From Planctomycetota bacterium (GTDB lineage: Bacteria > Planctomycetota > UBA1135 > GCA-002686595), in assembly GCA_028823345.1 (NCBI GenBank), contig JAPKBR010000007.1:35076-99075 (forward strand): DNA of 64,000 bases, given 5' to 3'. The notes beneath the pieces were generated by a model. That model was given only the letters and a program-made list of their open reading frames with translations. It ran no database searches and was not told the origin of the DNA. Shown here piece after piece: positions 43,359-52,824 of this stretch. How positions within the stretch are numbered: the stretch's first letter is position 1; each line of letters begins with the position of its first letter. A program made the translations under genes and the position numbers.

Positions 43359-45197
43359 TCAATCCCGGCCAGCCAAATGATCGACAATGCCCCGGGCTAG
43401 GCTGGCGGAAATGCCGTCAAGGGCAGCCAACTCCTCCACACTGGCGCCGCGCACTCCCTGCAGGGAGCCAAAAGTACGTAGCAGAAGTTTCCGCCGGGCC
43501 TCGCCGACTCCCGGAATAGAGTCCAAACCACTCTTAATGCGGCCGCGCTCCTTGCGGTGGTAGGTGATGGCAAAGCGATGTGCCTCATCCCGCACCCTTT
43601 CGAGCAGGTGCCGGGCCGGGGAGCCCTTGACCAGCTCCAGGGGTGCGGCTGCGCCTGGCAAGAACAAGCGCTCTTCGCTTGCCTCCTTAACGCGGCCTTT
43701 CACGTGACGCTCCGAGCGCGCCTTGGCTAGGGACACCACGCCGACCCTAAAGGCCCCCACCTCGGCCCGCGCTTCCAACGCTTTCTCCAACTGGCCGAGC
43801 CCCCCATCGATCACCACTAAGTCGGGCAGGTCATCCTCGCGCAGGCCACGCCGCAAAGAACGCAAGACCGCCTCTCGCATGGATGCAAAATCATCCTGTC
43901 CGTCCACCCCGCGGATCTTGAAGCGCCGATAGCCGGCCCGATCCGGATGGCCCCGCCGAAAGCGCACCCGGCTGGCAACCACATGGGTGCCCTGCAGATT
44001 CGAGATATCAAAGCAATCGATCACCTCGGCTTCTTGCTCTAGGTCCAACAGTCGCACCAGATCATCGAGGCCTTCCTGCTCTCGCTTGGCGGTGGCATCA
44101 TGGCGCTCCAAACTACTGCGTGCGTTTTCCCCGGCCATGTCCAGGGTGCGCAGCTTGTCCCCGGCCCTGGGAACCGTCAAGCGCACCTGACTGCCAAAAA
44201 CTTCACTCAACAGTTCCGCCTCGGCCGGCTGCATGGCGAGCACGATTTCTTTAGGCAAGGCCCGCCGCTTATCCCCGTACAACGCGGTCAATACCTGGTG
44301 CAGCATTTCGTCGTCGGGTAAAACCGAACGGAACAGGTGGCTGCGACTCTCGGCCATACGGCCCTCCCTGAATGCCAAGCGGTGCACGGCGGTTTGGCCC
44401 GCAGTGCGAGCGAAAGCGATGAAGTCCCTGGGCACTTGATCCCGGGGGCGCACGCCCTGGCCCTCAATAGTCCGACGCAGGGCCCCCATTCGATCCCGCC
44501 AGTGGGCTGCCCGTTCGTACTCCAACTGCTCGGAGGCACGCTGCATCCGTTGCTCCAAATCTCGCTCTAACTCCCCCGTGTCCCCGGACAAGATCCCGAT
44601 GGCCTTAGTCACCAACTCGCCGTATTGCTGCTCGTCGATTTTGTTGACACAGGGCGCGCTGCACAATTCCAATTGATACTTGATGCAGGGCCTTGATCGT
44701 CCGTTGAGTTCATAGTCAGGACAATCTCGCAGGGGAACCAACCGATGGAGATCCGCCAGAGTCTGACGCACGGCCCGGGAGGAAGTGAAGGGCCCAAAGA
44801 AACGACTGCGCCCAGGACCCTTGCGCTCATCGGGCTTGTGGGCGCGCACAAATTTCAAGCGTGGGTACCTCTCCCCAAGGTCGAGGCGCAGCATCAGGAA
44901 CGATTTGTCATCCTTGAGGCGCAGATTATGGACCGGTTGATGCTGCTTGATCAGGGTGTCTTCCAGCAACAGGGCCTCGGTTTCCGTGCGGGTGACAATG
45001 GTCTCCACCCCCGCCGCATCAACTCCTAGGGAGGCGATGTTCGGCCGCCCGTCTGCTCCAGGTCGCTGGTAGGTGGCCAGCCGTGCGCGCAAGTCTCTGG
45101 CCTTGCCCACATACAGCACGGTGCCCTCGGCGTCCCGGAACAGGTAGACCCCGGGCCGGGTGGGAACATCGCGTAGGGACCAGCTGGGAGAACTCAT
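43359..45197 (-). CDS. uvrC: Excinuclease ABC subunit C
   Basis: Dual-incision nuclease of nucleotide excision repair. 612 aa from ATG 45197. GIY-YIG domain (RPGVYLFRDAEGTVLYVGKA), Cys cluster region, UVR motif (QLEYERAAHWRDRMGALR), RNase H-like C-terminal nuclease (DCFDISNLQGTHVVAS, LVVIDGGLGQLEKA) and tandem helix-hairpin-helix motifs (LDSIPGVGEARRKLLLRTFG, LAALDGISASLARGIVDHL). Its partner uvrB is at 59426 on the same strand. Confidence 0.97.
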   Translation of the reverse strand: MSSPSWSLRDVPTRPGVYLFRDAEGTVLYVGKARDLRARLATYQRPGADGRPNIASLGVDAAGVETIVTRTETEALLLEDTLIKQHQPVHNLRLKDDKSFLMLRLDLGERYPRLKFVRAHKPDERKGPGRSRFFGPFTSSRAVRQTLADLHRLVPLRDCPDYELNGRSRPCIKYQLELCSAPCVNKIDEQQYGELVTKAIGILSGDTGELERDLEQRMQRASEQLEYERAAHWRDRMGALRRTIEGQGVRPRDQVPRDFIAFARTAGQTAVHRLAFREGRMAESRSHLFRSVLPDDEMLHQVLTALYGDKRRALPKEIVLAMQPAEAELLSEVFGSQVRLTVPRAGDKLRTLDMAGENARSSLERHDATAKREQEGLDDLVRLLDLEQEAEVIDCFDISNLQGTHVVASRVRFRRGHPDRAGYRRFKIRGVDGQDDFASMREAVLRSLRRGLREDDLPDLVVIDGGLGQLEKALEARAEVGAFRVGVVSLAKARSERHVKGRVKEASEERLFLPGAAAPLELVKGSPARHLLERVRDEAHRFAITYHRKERGRIKSGLDSIPGVGEARRKLLLRTFGSLQGVRGASVEELAALDGISASLARGIVDHLAGRD

Positions 45198-45344
45198 GCG
45201 GAATTGGGCTGGGACACACCATTCCCAACAGGTGGGTTGATTCCCCAATCAGGGACCCGCACTTGAGTCACTCCCGGACCGGAGAGCAAGGCCACGAAAG
45301 CAGGCAGACGGTATCGATTGACCAGGGAAAGAAACCGGTTCACC

Positions 45345-46484
45345 CTATGGCCCCATCAATCGATTCAGGGCGCCACTCTCCTCCAAGTGCTCAAAGCACT
45401 TCTGTGCGATCAACTTGTGCTGACTTACTGAGGGGTGCAGATTGAAGCGTGAGACCACTAGGCTCGAGTGCTTGTAGACTCCCTCGCGAAATGGCTTGCC
45501 TGTTTCAGCAAGGAGCGCCTGGTCTAGATAGGGCTGCATATCGAGCACACTGAAACCTAAATCCTCGCAGGCGGCAAGGATCTGCGAGGCATGGTTCGCC
45601 TCGTGCCCATGATCGCTGTAGGTAATGCTGGCCATGGCAAAGACTGGAATCTGGTTCCCCGCGCTGATCTCCTTCAAGCGCTCCAGGGCGCCAACCAGTG
45701 GCTCCCAACCTTGGAGTTGGTCGTAACGGCCCGGCAGATCGAAGGTCGCCCCCTGCCCTTCGGCCCGTTGGGTGTTCGTATGCACTAGACCGGCTTCCGA
45801 TTCAGGTTGGTGCCCACGCAGCTTTTGCCAGAGAAACGAATGCCCCAGGTCGTAGGGGTCTTGGGCCAAATTGACATATACCGGCAGCCCCTCGTCGTTG
45901 CCACACACCCCAAGCAGAATCAGGTCGGGCTCCAGAGGCAGGCCCTTGGCTTCCAGGGTCGCCACCTCCATGACCGTGTTGTAGCCCGGCACAGCGGTGT
46001 TGATGACCCGCCAATCATGCCGTGGATAGGCCGCCAGAAGCAGAAGCCTGAGCTGCTCCAGATAGCAGTCATCCTGACCGACCCCGTGGCCGAATTGAAT
46101 CGAATCCCCTAAACCGAGAATCGTGATCGTGTTGACTTCTTTGGGGATCTGGGACGCTGAGCGAAAGCCCAAGTGGTTGGTCCGTATTTCGTGCCCCTTG
46201 AATTTCACGCCCTGCAGGTTCGGGTGCAATTCATAGACGATCTTGGGATCGGTCCCCATGCGGATCACATCCCCGAAACTGGCCGGAGTGAGTTCTTGCG
46301 AGGTCCCCTCCACTGGCCTGGTCCTTCCCGCGAGGACCGCTTCAAGATTGTGGGCATTGGCCTGATGTACCTGCCAACGACAGAAACTCTCGCCCCCCAA
46401 AATCATCAACACGAAACTCACCAGCAGGGCCAGCAGTCGCTCCTTCCATCGGGGGGTCGGGGATTCCTCGGACGTTGCGCTCAT
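45345..46484 (-). CDS. Membrane-anchored SGNH/GDSL-family hydrolase-like protein
   Basis: 379 aa from ATG 46484. One N-terminal membrane helix (LLALLVSFVLMILGGESF), then an SGNH fold: block I ILGLGDSIQFGHGV (Ser nucleophile), NTAVPGYNTVMEV (Gly/Asn block), LILLGVCGNDEG (block III, GND). The C-terminal HPSVSQHKLIAQ supplies the D/H-type block (N-L-H-P-S). Such proteins often modify cell-surface glycans, for example by deacetylating or acetylating them, but the substrate cannot be told. An earlier in-frame ATG at 46502 is possible. Confidence 0.82.
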   Translation of the reverse strand: MSATSEESPTPRWKERLLALLVSFVLMILGGESFCRWQVHQANAHNLEAVLAGRTRPVEGTSQELTPASFGDVIRMGTDPKIVYELHPNLQGVKFKGHEIRTNHLGFRSASQIPKEVNTITILGLGDSIQFGHGVGQDDCYLEQLRLLLLAAYPRHDWRVINTAVPGYNTVMEVATLEAKGLPLEPDLILLGVCGNDEGLPVYVNLAQDPYDLGHSFLWQKLRGHQPESEAGLVHTNTQRAEGQGATFDLPGRYDQLQGWEPLVGALERLKEISAGNQIPVFAMASITYSDHGHEANHASQILAACEDLGFSVLDMQPYLDQALLAETGKPFREGVYKHSSLVVSRFNLHPSVSQHKLIAQKCFEHLEESGALNRLMGP

Positions 46485-46605
46485 CGAGGAACACGAACCC
46501 ACCCGAAATTACGGGTCTCAAGAGGAGGGTCGATCAACATTGGGTGCGGCTTGGTTTCCGTGGTGCCTGCGCAGCATAGGCCCCAGGTCTCGCCCCGGTC
46601 AACCC

Positions 46606-48198
46606 TTACCAGCGTGCGGGCTCGTAATCCTTCAGGAACTGCCCCCAGCAATGCACTCCCGTGTTGAAGCCCACGAAGATCGGGTCGACAATACGCGCCG
46701 CCCCGTCGATGCAGTCAAGGGGTGGAGCAAAGCGCTGCTCCTGTTCCTTTTTGACCGCCGCTTCAAAGGGATCCTCGTCTGTGACCCAGCCCGTGTCCAC
46801 ACTGTTCATGTGGATGCCGCTCTGGAAGAAGTCCGCCGCCGAGGTGCGGGTCATCATGTTGAGACTGGCCTTGGCCATGTTGGTGTGGGGATGACGCGTG
46901 GTTTTGAAGGTGCGGTAGAACTGCCCCTCCATGGCGGACACATTGACCACATGCTGATCCCGGGTCCCCGTCTTGGCCATCAGGTTTTTGAGTCGAGCGT
47001 TCAGCACAAAGGGCGCAATGGCATTGACCAGCTGGACCTCGATCAACTCCACCGTGGGCACTTCGCTCAGTTCCATGCGCCAAGAATTCTTGGAGCGCAA
47101 ATCAAGCTGCTGCCCGTCCCCATCGAGCATGCCCTCAGGGAAGAGCCCACGCTCCTTGTTCTCATCGAGAATATCGAGTTGGCTCATGCCCGATGCCTGG
47201 GTCAGACCCACGAGCGCCGAGGGCAATTTGCGGGATTGGACAGACAAATCAGCGGGGTCCGCTGCGCCTGGGAGTTGAGCGACTTCCTCTGCCGGTTGGG
47301 CCCCTAGATCCGCCAGCAGTTGTTCATGGCCGCGCAAAAGGTTCCGGACGGAAGGTTCCAAGTCCCCAGGCGCCTCGCCTTCCATTAGGTGCGCGCTATA
47401 GGCCGGTGGCCGGCGCACGGTTTGACAAGCGTTGTGCAGCAAGAAATCCAAACGATCAAAGGACCCATTGATGTGCTTGGCAAAGGCCTCCACGCTCGGT
47501 GTGTGGCGCAAGTCGAGGCCAAAGATGTGCAGACGGCCGCTCCAGTCCCCGTAGTCCTGCTCGGCGGCAAAGCGCCGGGCGGAGTCGCAGGGAAAGCGCG
47601 TGGTGGCGATCAACTCTACCCCCGCCCGCAGGAGCATCAACGAGGCCTCGTACCCGATCTTGACCCGCGATCCGGTGATCAGGGCCACGCGCCCGGAAAG
47701 GTCCGCGGTTTGGCTGCGCTTTTCCCAATTCAAGGTCGCGCAACTTGGGCAAAGCGCATCGTAGTGCGAGTGCAGTTCCCGGTAGGACTCCTTGCAGATG
47801 TAACAGTTCGCCGGTTCCTCCAGCAAGTTCGCCGGATCCGGAGTCCCATCCTTCGGCTTCCAAGCCTGCTGTTCGAGGAGCTCTCGGTCGCGCTCAGAAA
47901 CCTGTAATTCAGGGGGCGCAGTTGGGAAACGCAAGGAACGCTTGAGGGCGCGATTGCTGGTGGCGTTCAGTGCCTGATCATCCTTGGCACGAGCCTGCTG
48001 CTTGTCTTGCTTGCGGCGCTGGTTGCTAAAGGCCCGGCGCGCCAAGCGATCCGGTAGGGCAACCTTTCCCGCCGCAGCCCTCAGGCGCTTCAAGAGCTCG
48101 GGATCCGCGTCATTCAGACGGTCCGGGTCCAGCAACAACCCCTCCAGATCCTGGGCCAGCTTCTCCAGGTTGGGCTGCGCCTCATCTTCGGGTTCCAT
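46606..48198 (-). CDS. SDR-family protein with N-terminal zinc-ribbon and altered active site
   Basis: 530 aa from ATG 48198. Charged helical N-terminus (1-125), a Cys4 zinc-binding segment (C132, C135, C150, C153; NCYICKESY and ALCPSCATL), then a Rossmann SDR domain: VALITGSRVKIGYE (cofactor loop), FLLHNACQT (NNAG equivalent), catalytic-type Ser421 (VVNVSAMEG) and Lys443. The normal YxxxK is replaced by TNMAK, so Tyr is Thr439. A roughly 90-residue insert lies between the HNAC and Ser motifs. The reaction is unknown. It follows the helicase gene and a hairpin at 48246-48277. Confidence 0.83.
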   Translation of the reverse strand: MEPEDEAQPNLEKLAQDLEGLLLDPDRLNDADPELLKRLRAAAGKVALPDRLARRAFSNQRRKQDKQQARAKDDQALNATSNRALKRSLRFPTAPPELQVSERDRELLEQQAWKPKDGTPDPANLLEEPANCYICKESYRELHSHYDALCPSCATLNWEKRSQTADLSGRVALITGSRVKIGYEASLMLLRAGVELIATTRFPCDSARRFAAEQDYGDWSGRLHIFGLDLRHTPSVEAFAKHINGSFDRLDFLLHNACQTVRRPPAYSAHLMEGEAPGDLEPSVRNLLRGHEQLLADLGAQPAEEVAQLPGAADPADLSVQSRKLPSALVGLTQASGMSQLDILDENKERGLFPEGMLDGDGQQLDLRSKNSWRMELSEVPTVELIEVQLVNAIAPFVLNARLKNLMAKTGTRDQHVVNVSAMEGQFYRTFKTTRHPHTNMAKASLNMMTRTSAADFFQSGIHMNSVDTGWVTDEDPFEAAVKKEQEQRFAPPLDCIDGAARIVDPIFVGFNTGVHCWGQFLKDYEPARW

Positions 48199-48245
48199 CG
48201 CCCCATGATAATCGGCCTGGAAGGGGGAGCTGGGGGTCCATACAA

Positions 48246-48277
48246 ACAGACACCCCATCCATGGACGGGGTGTCTGT
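48246..48277 (-). terminator. Probable terminator after the DEAD-box helicase gene
   Basis: An 11-bp perfect stem (ACAGACACCCC, 48246-48256, with 48267-48277), then an A-C mismatch and four more pairs around the CCATGG centre. Read on the minus strand it lies about 40-70 bp after the helicase stop and is followed by TTGTAT, a weak U-tract. It also lies 48 bp before the next start, so it could alternatively be a leader structure for the SDR gene. Confidence 0.5.
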
Positions 48278-48314
48278 ATTCAGACCACCTGGGGCCCGGA
48301 TTTTCCGCAAGCGA

Positions 48315-50576
48315 TCAGTGCTGGGGACCACGGTCCTGACGGATCATGATTTGGGGATCGCGCGGGTCACGTCGGCTGGCCAAGAACTCAAAGCGCTGGG
48401 CCAGGTCCTCTTGCACATCAAAGGTCGCCGCATTGGGATGGATCGCAATGGAGCCAATCGATTCGCCGTTGACTTCACCGCGACGGCAAACCGTAGCCAG
48501 GATGCGGCCGGGGGTTGCTCCCTGGTTCTCACCCCAGTTCACGAAGAAGCGCACGCCGCTGGACTTTTGTCCACCGTGACCGGATTGGCCACCGTAGGAC
48601 GGACGCGAATTTCCGGGCCGTTGGGAGTTGCCGAAGGCACCGCGCACGGAGCCGTTGCTCGACTGGTTGCCTCCCCCAGGCGAGCTGGCGCCGCGGGGCG
48701 GCTGGTTCGTTTTTCCTCCGCCCTTGCGGGACAAGAGTGCCGCGACCACTTGCATCGGATCTCGGCTTTCCAACAACCCTGCGGCCTGGGCCAAGTGAGC
48801 CTGGGAGGGCCCGCGCGCCAAAACCGCATCCAAGTCGGCCTCAAGAGCCTTTTGGGCCCGAGATTCCAACTCGGCACGCACTTCCATGGGCTCGGGGGTG
48901 CGACACCACTGGAAGTCCACGCGAGCGGTTTCCAGAAGACGCATCACCCGGCGCTTGGAGTTGTGCGGCACTAGGAGAGCACTGACCCCATCGTTGCCCG
49001 CGCGACCGGTACGGCCACTGCGGTGGGTGTAAATCTGAGCGTTGATCGGCGGGGTAGAGTGCACCACCATGGCCACATCGGGCACGTCCAAACCACGGGC
49101 GGCAACATCCGTTGCCACCAGCACCTTGGCCTCGCCGGAACGGAAAGCCGAAAGGGTGCGGTCACGCTGGCTTTGGACCAGCTCACCGCTCAATGGCAAA
49201 GCACTGAAGCCGTCTTTGGCCAGGCGTTCCGCCAGGTCTAGAGCTTCCATACGGCGCTCGACAAAGATCAAGATCCGCTCTCCTCCAGCCCGCAGCAGCA
49301 GGTGAATCAGAGCGGGGTAGCGCCCGCCACGGGGCACCAAGTAGCCCTCGTGGGAGATGTTCTGGTTCGCTTCGCCCAGGGCAGTACCTTCGATGGAGAA
49401 GGGATTGCTCTGGTAACGTTCCGCGAGGCGCAGGGCTCCCGGAGGGAAGGTGGCCGAGACCATGTGGGTCCGGCGGGTATCGGGTGTCGTGTCCAGGATG
49501 CCTTCGAGCTCTTCCCGGAAGCCCATGTCAAGCATCTGGTCCGCTTCGTCCAGCACGAGCTCGCGAATTCCGCTGAGATCGACAGAACCACTCTTCACGT
49601 GATCGAGAAGACGGCCCGGAGTGCCAACCAGAACCCGAGGTCCACGGGCCAGCATTTGGCGGTCGCGGAACACCGGGGTGCCCCCGGTGACCGAGGCAAC
49701 GTCTGCCCCGCGGATCCCCGCAAAGAGCCACTTCAGTTCCTCGCAAACTTGCATACCCAGCTCGCGGGTGGGCACGATGATCAGAGCGCTGGGGCCTCGG
49801 GAGGTACGCTCTTCCTGAATCGCATTCGCAATCACAAATCCCAAGGCCACGGTTTTTCCGGACCCTGTTTGGGAAGAGATCTGCAAGTCGCGGCCATCAA
49901 TTTGAGCGGCCAAAACCGCTTCCTGAACTGTGGTCAAGGCATCGAAGCCACGGTCGAGTAGGGGCTTCCGCAGAGCCTCGGACACAGGATTGAGCCAGCT
50001 CAAGCTGGGATCAGTTGATTCCGGCGGAGCAGACGCCTTCTGGGCAGGTTCAGGCTGAACTTTGGCTTCCGGAGTAGATACTTCCGGAGTATGCGCTGCC
50101 GCAGCATACTTAGCCGCTTTAGCGGCCCTAGCAGCCTTAGCAGACTTAACATGAACTTTTGCTTGCGGGGCGGACTCGGTCGGAACGGACTCGGTCGGAG
50201 CAAACTCAGCCGGAGCAGGCACTTCCGGAACGAGCTCGGTCGGAACGGTCTCAACCTGAGCCTTTTTAGGCTCCGGCGCATCGTGCTGCTGAAAGAAACC
50301 GGCACGAGCTTGTGGCGCGGCCTTTTCTTCAGGCTTCTGCACCGTATCGCCAAGAATCCCAACCGAGGGATCGATGCCAAAGAGATCGTCCGGAGTCGAT
50401 CCGGTGGGCAGAGTGCGCTCAGGAGTTCGGGATTGCTCGATTGGCGCAGCCTGGTGCTTTGTACGGTTTCCTGCCTTGGGGCGGGTAGGAGCCGAGTGAA
50501 AGGCCTTGCTGAAGGATTTGCCAGGGGCGGGCGTAGGTACGAAGGCGTCGTCAGACGCAGAATATTCAAAGCTCAT
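48315..50576 (-). CDS. DEAD-box RNA helicase with long low-complexity N-terminus
   Basis: 753 aa from ATG 50576. The first 195 residues are low complexity: Pro/Glu/Thr-rich repeats (TESVPTESAPQ) and an Ala/Lys tract (KSAKAARAAKAAKYAAAAH). Helicase core: Q-motif region FDALTTVQEAV, Walker A SQTGSGKT, PTRELG, VGTPGRLLDH, VLDEADQML, VSATFP, DVAARGLDVPDV, HRSGRTGRAG. The C-terminus has a Gly/Ser/Asn-rich linker and a DbpA/CsdA-like RNA-binding domain (RFFVNWGENQGATPGRIL). Likely acts in ribosome assembly or RNA turnover; the exact orthologue (DeaD, DbpA) cannot be fixed. Confidence 0.92.
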   Translation of the reverse strand: MSFEYSASDDAFVPTPAPGKSFSKAFHSAPTRPKAGNRTKHQAAPIEQSRTPERTLPTGSTPDDLFGIDPSVGILGDTVQKPEEKAAPQARAGFFQQHDAPEPKKAQVETVPTELVPEVPAPAEFAPTESVPTESAPQAKVHVKSAKAARAAKAAKYAAAAHTPEVSTPEAKVQPEPAQKASAPPESTDPSLSWLNPVSEALRKPLLDRGFDALTTVQEAVLAAQIDGRDLQISSQTGSGKTVALGFVIANAIQEERTSRGPSALIIVPTRELGMQVCEELKWLFAGIRGADVASVTGGTPVFRDRQMLARGPRVLVGTPGRLLDHVKSGSVDLSGIRELVLDEADQMLDMGFREELEGILDTTPDTRRTHMVSATFPPGALRLAERYQSNPFSIEGTALGEANQNISHEGYLVPRGGRYPALIHLLLRAGGERILIFVERRMEALDLAERLAKDGFSALPLSGELVQSQRDRTLSAFRSGEAKVLVATDVAARGLDVPDVAMVVHSTPPINAQIYTHRSGRTGRAGNDGVSALLVPHNSKRRVMRLLETARVDFQWCRTPEPMEVRAELESRAQKALEADLDAVLARGPSQAHLAQAAGLLESRDPMQVVAALLSRKGGGKTNQPPRGASSPGGGNQSSNGSVRGAFGNSQRPGNSRPSYGGQSGHGGQKSSGVRFFVNWGENQGATPGRILATVCRRGEVNGESIGSIAIHPNAATFDVQEDLAQRFEFLASRRDPRDPQIMIRQDRGPQH

Positions 50577-50932
50577 GGGGTCCACACAGGGCCGTTGGGC
50601 CCAGTATCTAGTGACAAGCAGCCGAAGCTGCGGAAAACAAATGGACCTCCAAGGCCCAATAAACCGGTTCGCTCGGCCCCACTCACACTTTGAGAGGCTT
50701 GCGCGAACCGGGCACTTTATCCGCAGGAAGCCCTCACGTGGGGCCTAAAAATGGAAAAAATGCAGGCCTAATTCAAATCGGAGAGGTCCCGCATCCTTGC
50801 AATAGAGTCCTGGCCGGAACCCAAGTACCACCCATCCGTCAGCCACCAAGCTCTCGGGCTCGCCTCTTTGGCCCATTAGATATGATAAATGGGCTCCTTT
50901 CACATCACCCCCTTCCAGCAAAAACACTCCCC
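50577..50932. other. Divergent intergenic region, helicase / gdhA
   Basis: 356 bp without a convincing gene; it carries the promoters of two divergent units. Noted structures are a 5-bp stem with CGAA loop at 50618-50631, an imperfect AT-rich stretch near 50746-50763, and the inverted repeat at 50871-50894. The gdhA frame is open leftward to 50690, but that part does not match the family. Confidence 0.6.
50871..50894 (+). promoter_or_regulatory. Candidate gdhA promoter/operator
   Basis: GCCCATT (50871-50877) and AATGGGC (50888-50894) form a 7-bp perfect inverted repeat whose 10-bp centre includes TATGAT (50881-50886), a good -10 match, 46 bp before the gdhA ATG. No strong -35 is visible, as expected for an activator-dependent or regulator-covered promoter. 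Suggestive only. Confidence 0.35.
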
Positions 50933-52300
50933 ATGCTGCCCTCAGACAAAACCTCTACGTCGCCGTCCAATGCTCCCTTCATCGACGACCTCAAGCAACG
51001 CTGTGGCAACGAACCCGAGTTCCTGCAAGCCGTAGAAGAGGTGATGGACTCATTGGTGCCTATTGCTCGCACGAACGAAGCCTACACGAAGGCGCGCATT
51101 CTCGAGCGTTTGGTTGAACCGGACCGCGTAGTCATGTTCCGGGTGGTTTGGGAAGATGATACCGGTGCAGTACAGATCAACCGTGGGTACCGCGTGCAGT
51201 TCAACAACACCATCGGCCCCTACAAGGGCGGTCTACGCTTTCACCCCACGGTCACCCTGAGCGTGCTTAAGTTCCTTGCCTTTGAGCAGATCTTCAAAAA
51301 CAGCTTGACCGGCCTTCCCATGGGCGCGGGAAAAGGCGGCAGTGATTTTGATCCCCGGGGCAAAAGTGACCATGAGGTCATGCGTTTCTGCCAGTCCTTC
51401 ATGACTGAGCTGTTCCGCCATGTGGGGCATAACAAGGATGTGCCCGCCGGAGACATCGGCGTCGGTGCGCGAGAGATCGGCTACTTGTTTGGTCACTACA
51501 AGCGTTTGACCGGGCAGTACACCGGGGCCTTGACTGGCAAGGGCTTGTCCTTCGGGGGCAGCCTAGTCCGCACGGAAGCCACAGGCTATGGCACGATCTA
51601 CTTCGCCCGGGAGATGCTGACTCGACGCAATGAATCCCTAGATGGCAAGCGCTGCCTGGTTTCAGGATCAGGAAATGTCGCCTTGTATGCGGCCCAGAAA
51701 CTGATGGAGTTAGGCGCTATTGTCGTTTCACTCTCGGACTCCGGCGGCACCCTGCACTTCCCCAAGGGTTTGACCACCGACCAGTTCGCCCACATCCAAG
51801 AGCTCAAAGAAAAACGCAGGGGACGTCTGTCCGAGTTCAGCCAGAATGATCCCAGCGTGGAGTATCTTGAGGGCCAGCGGCCCTGGGGAATCTCCGCGGA
51901 CTGCGCTTTCCCCTGTGCCACCCAGAACGAAATCGCCCTGGCCGACGCCAAGACCCTGGTAGATGGGGGCGTGCGCCTGGTGGCGGAAGGGGCGAACATG
52001 CCCTCCTCAAACGATGCGGTGCGCTACTTCCATTCGAAGGAAATACTGTTTGCTCCGGGTAAGGCAGCCAATGCGGGCGGAGTCGCAGTCAGCGGCCTTG
52101 AGCAAAGCCAAAACTCCCTGCGAATCTTTTGGGACCGTAAAGAAGTGGACCGTCGTCTACAGGAGATCATGAGCAGCATCCATGACAAATGCGTCGATCA
52201 CGGCAAACGCGAAGACGGCTCGATCGATTACGTCTGCGGAGCAAACGTGGCTGGCTTCGTCAAGGTTGCCAATGCCATGGTCGCCTACGGAATCAATTAG
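50933..52300 (+). CDS. gdhA: Glutamate dehydrogenase (NADP-type)
   Basis: Assimilates ammonia by converting 2-oxoglutarate to glutamate. 455 aa from ATG 50933 (MLPSDKTSTSPSNAPFIDDL), the length of hexameric GdhA. Seen: GPYKGGLRFHP (95-105), LTGLPMGAGKGGSDFDP with catalytic Lys134, PAGDIGVGAREIGYLFG, dinucleotide loop VSGSGNVALYAA, LVAEGANMPS and APGKAANAGGVAVSG. The GSGNVA loop and following Ser/Asp residues fit NADP-type enzymes, though specificity is inferred. Confidence 0.95.
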   Translation: MLPSDKTSTSPSNAPFIDDLKQRCGNEPEFLQAVEEVMDSLVPIARTNEAYTKARILERLVEPDRVVMFRVVWEDDTGAVQINRGYRVQFNNTIGPYKGGLRFHPTVTLSVLKFLAFEQIFKNSLTGLPMGAGKGGSDFDPRGKSDHEVMRFCQSFMTELFRHVGHNKDVPAGDIGVGAREIGYLFGHYKRLTGQYTGALTGKGLSFGGSLVRTEATGYGTIYFAREMLTRRNESLDGKRCLVSGSGNVALYAAQKLMELGAIVVSLSDSGGTLHFPKGLTTDQFAHIQELKEKRRGRLSEFSQNDPSVEYLEGQRPWGISADCAFPCATQNEIALADAKTLVDGGVRLVAEGANMPSSNDAVRYFHSKEILFAPGKAANAGGVAVSGLEQSQNSLRIFWDRKEVDRRLQEIMSSIHDKCVDHGKREDGSIDYVCGANVAGFVKVANAMVAYGIN

Positions 52301-52380
52301 GCGGGCCACGGGAACCGGAGCACAGGCCCCTTCCCACCCATTGGTAGTACCCCCCTGTTTGTTCTGCGTAGAATGGAACT

Positions 52381-52803
52381 ATGAAAACACCCAAGCACCT
52401 TTGGATCGTCGGTATTTTGTACTTGCTCTGGAGCGCCATGGGCGTCATGGATTTCATCATGACCCACACCAACAACCAGGCTTGGTTGGAAGGCTTCCCT
52501 GAAGAGCTGATTGCTTTCTACCAGGGCTTCCCCATCTGGGTCGATGTGATTTGGTGCATTTCAATCAGCGGCGGCCTGATCGGCGCACTGCTGGTCCTCA
52601 TGCGCAAGAGCTTGGCGGTTCCCGTTCTGCTGCTCGCCACGATTGCCTATGTATTGGCCACGGCCCACAACTACGGCATAGCTGCGGGGTTTGAAATCGC
52701 CGGGGGTACGGGCACTCTGATCTTCACCGCTGCGATTTTCGTGGTAAGCCTTGGCATGTACTTCTACGCCAAGGCCATGAGAGCTGCTGGCGTGTTGCGC
52801 TAG
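52381..52803 (+). CDS. Small four-helix membrane protein
   Basis: 140 aa, four predicted membrane helices (about 8-28, 52-72, 79-98, 107-130). No motif identifies a family. The N-terminal KTPKHLWIVGILYLLWSAMG resembles other uncharacterised small bacterial membrane proteins. It starts 80 bp after gdhA and ends 21 bp before the convergent importer ATPase gene. Confidence 0.75.
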   Translation: MKTPKHLWIVGILYLLWSAMGVMDFIMTHTNNQAWLEGFPEELIAFYQGFPIWVDVIWCISISGGLIGALLVLMRKSLAVPVLLLATIAYVLATAHNYGIAAGFEIAGGTGTLIFTAAIFVVSLGMYFYAKAMRAAGVLR

Positions 52804-52824
52804 GGCAGCAATCAGGCGAGGCCT

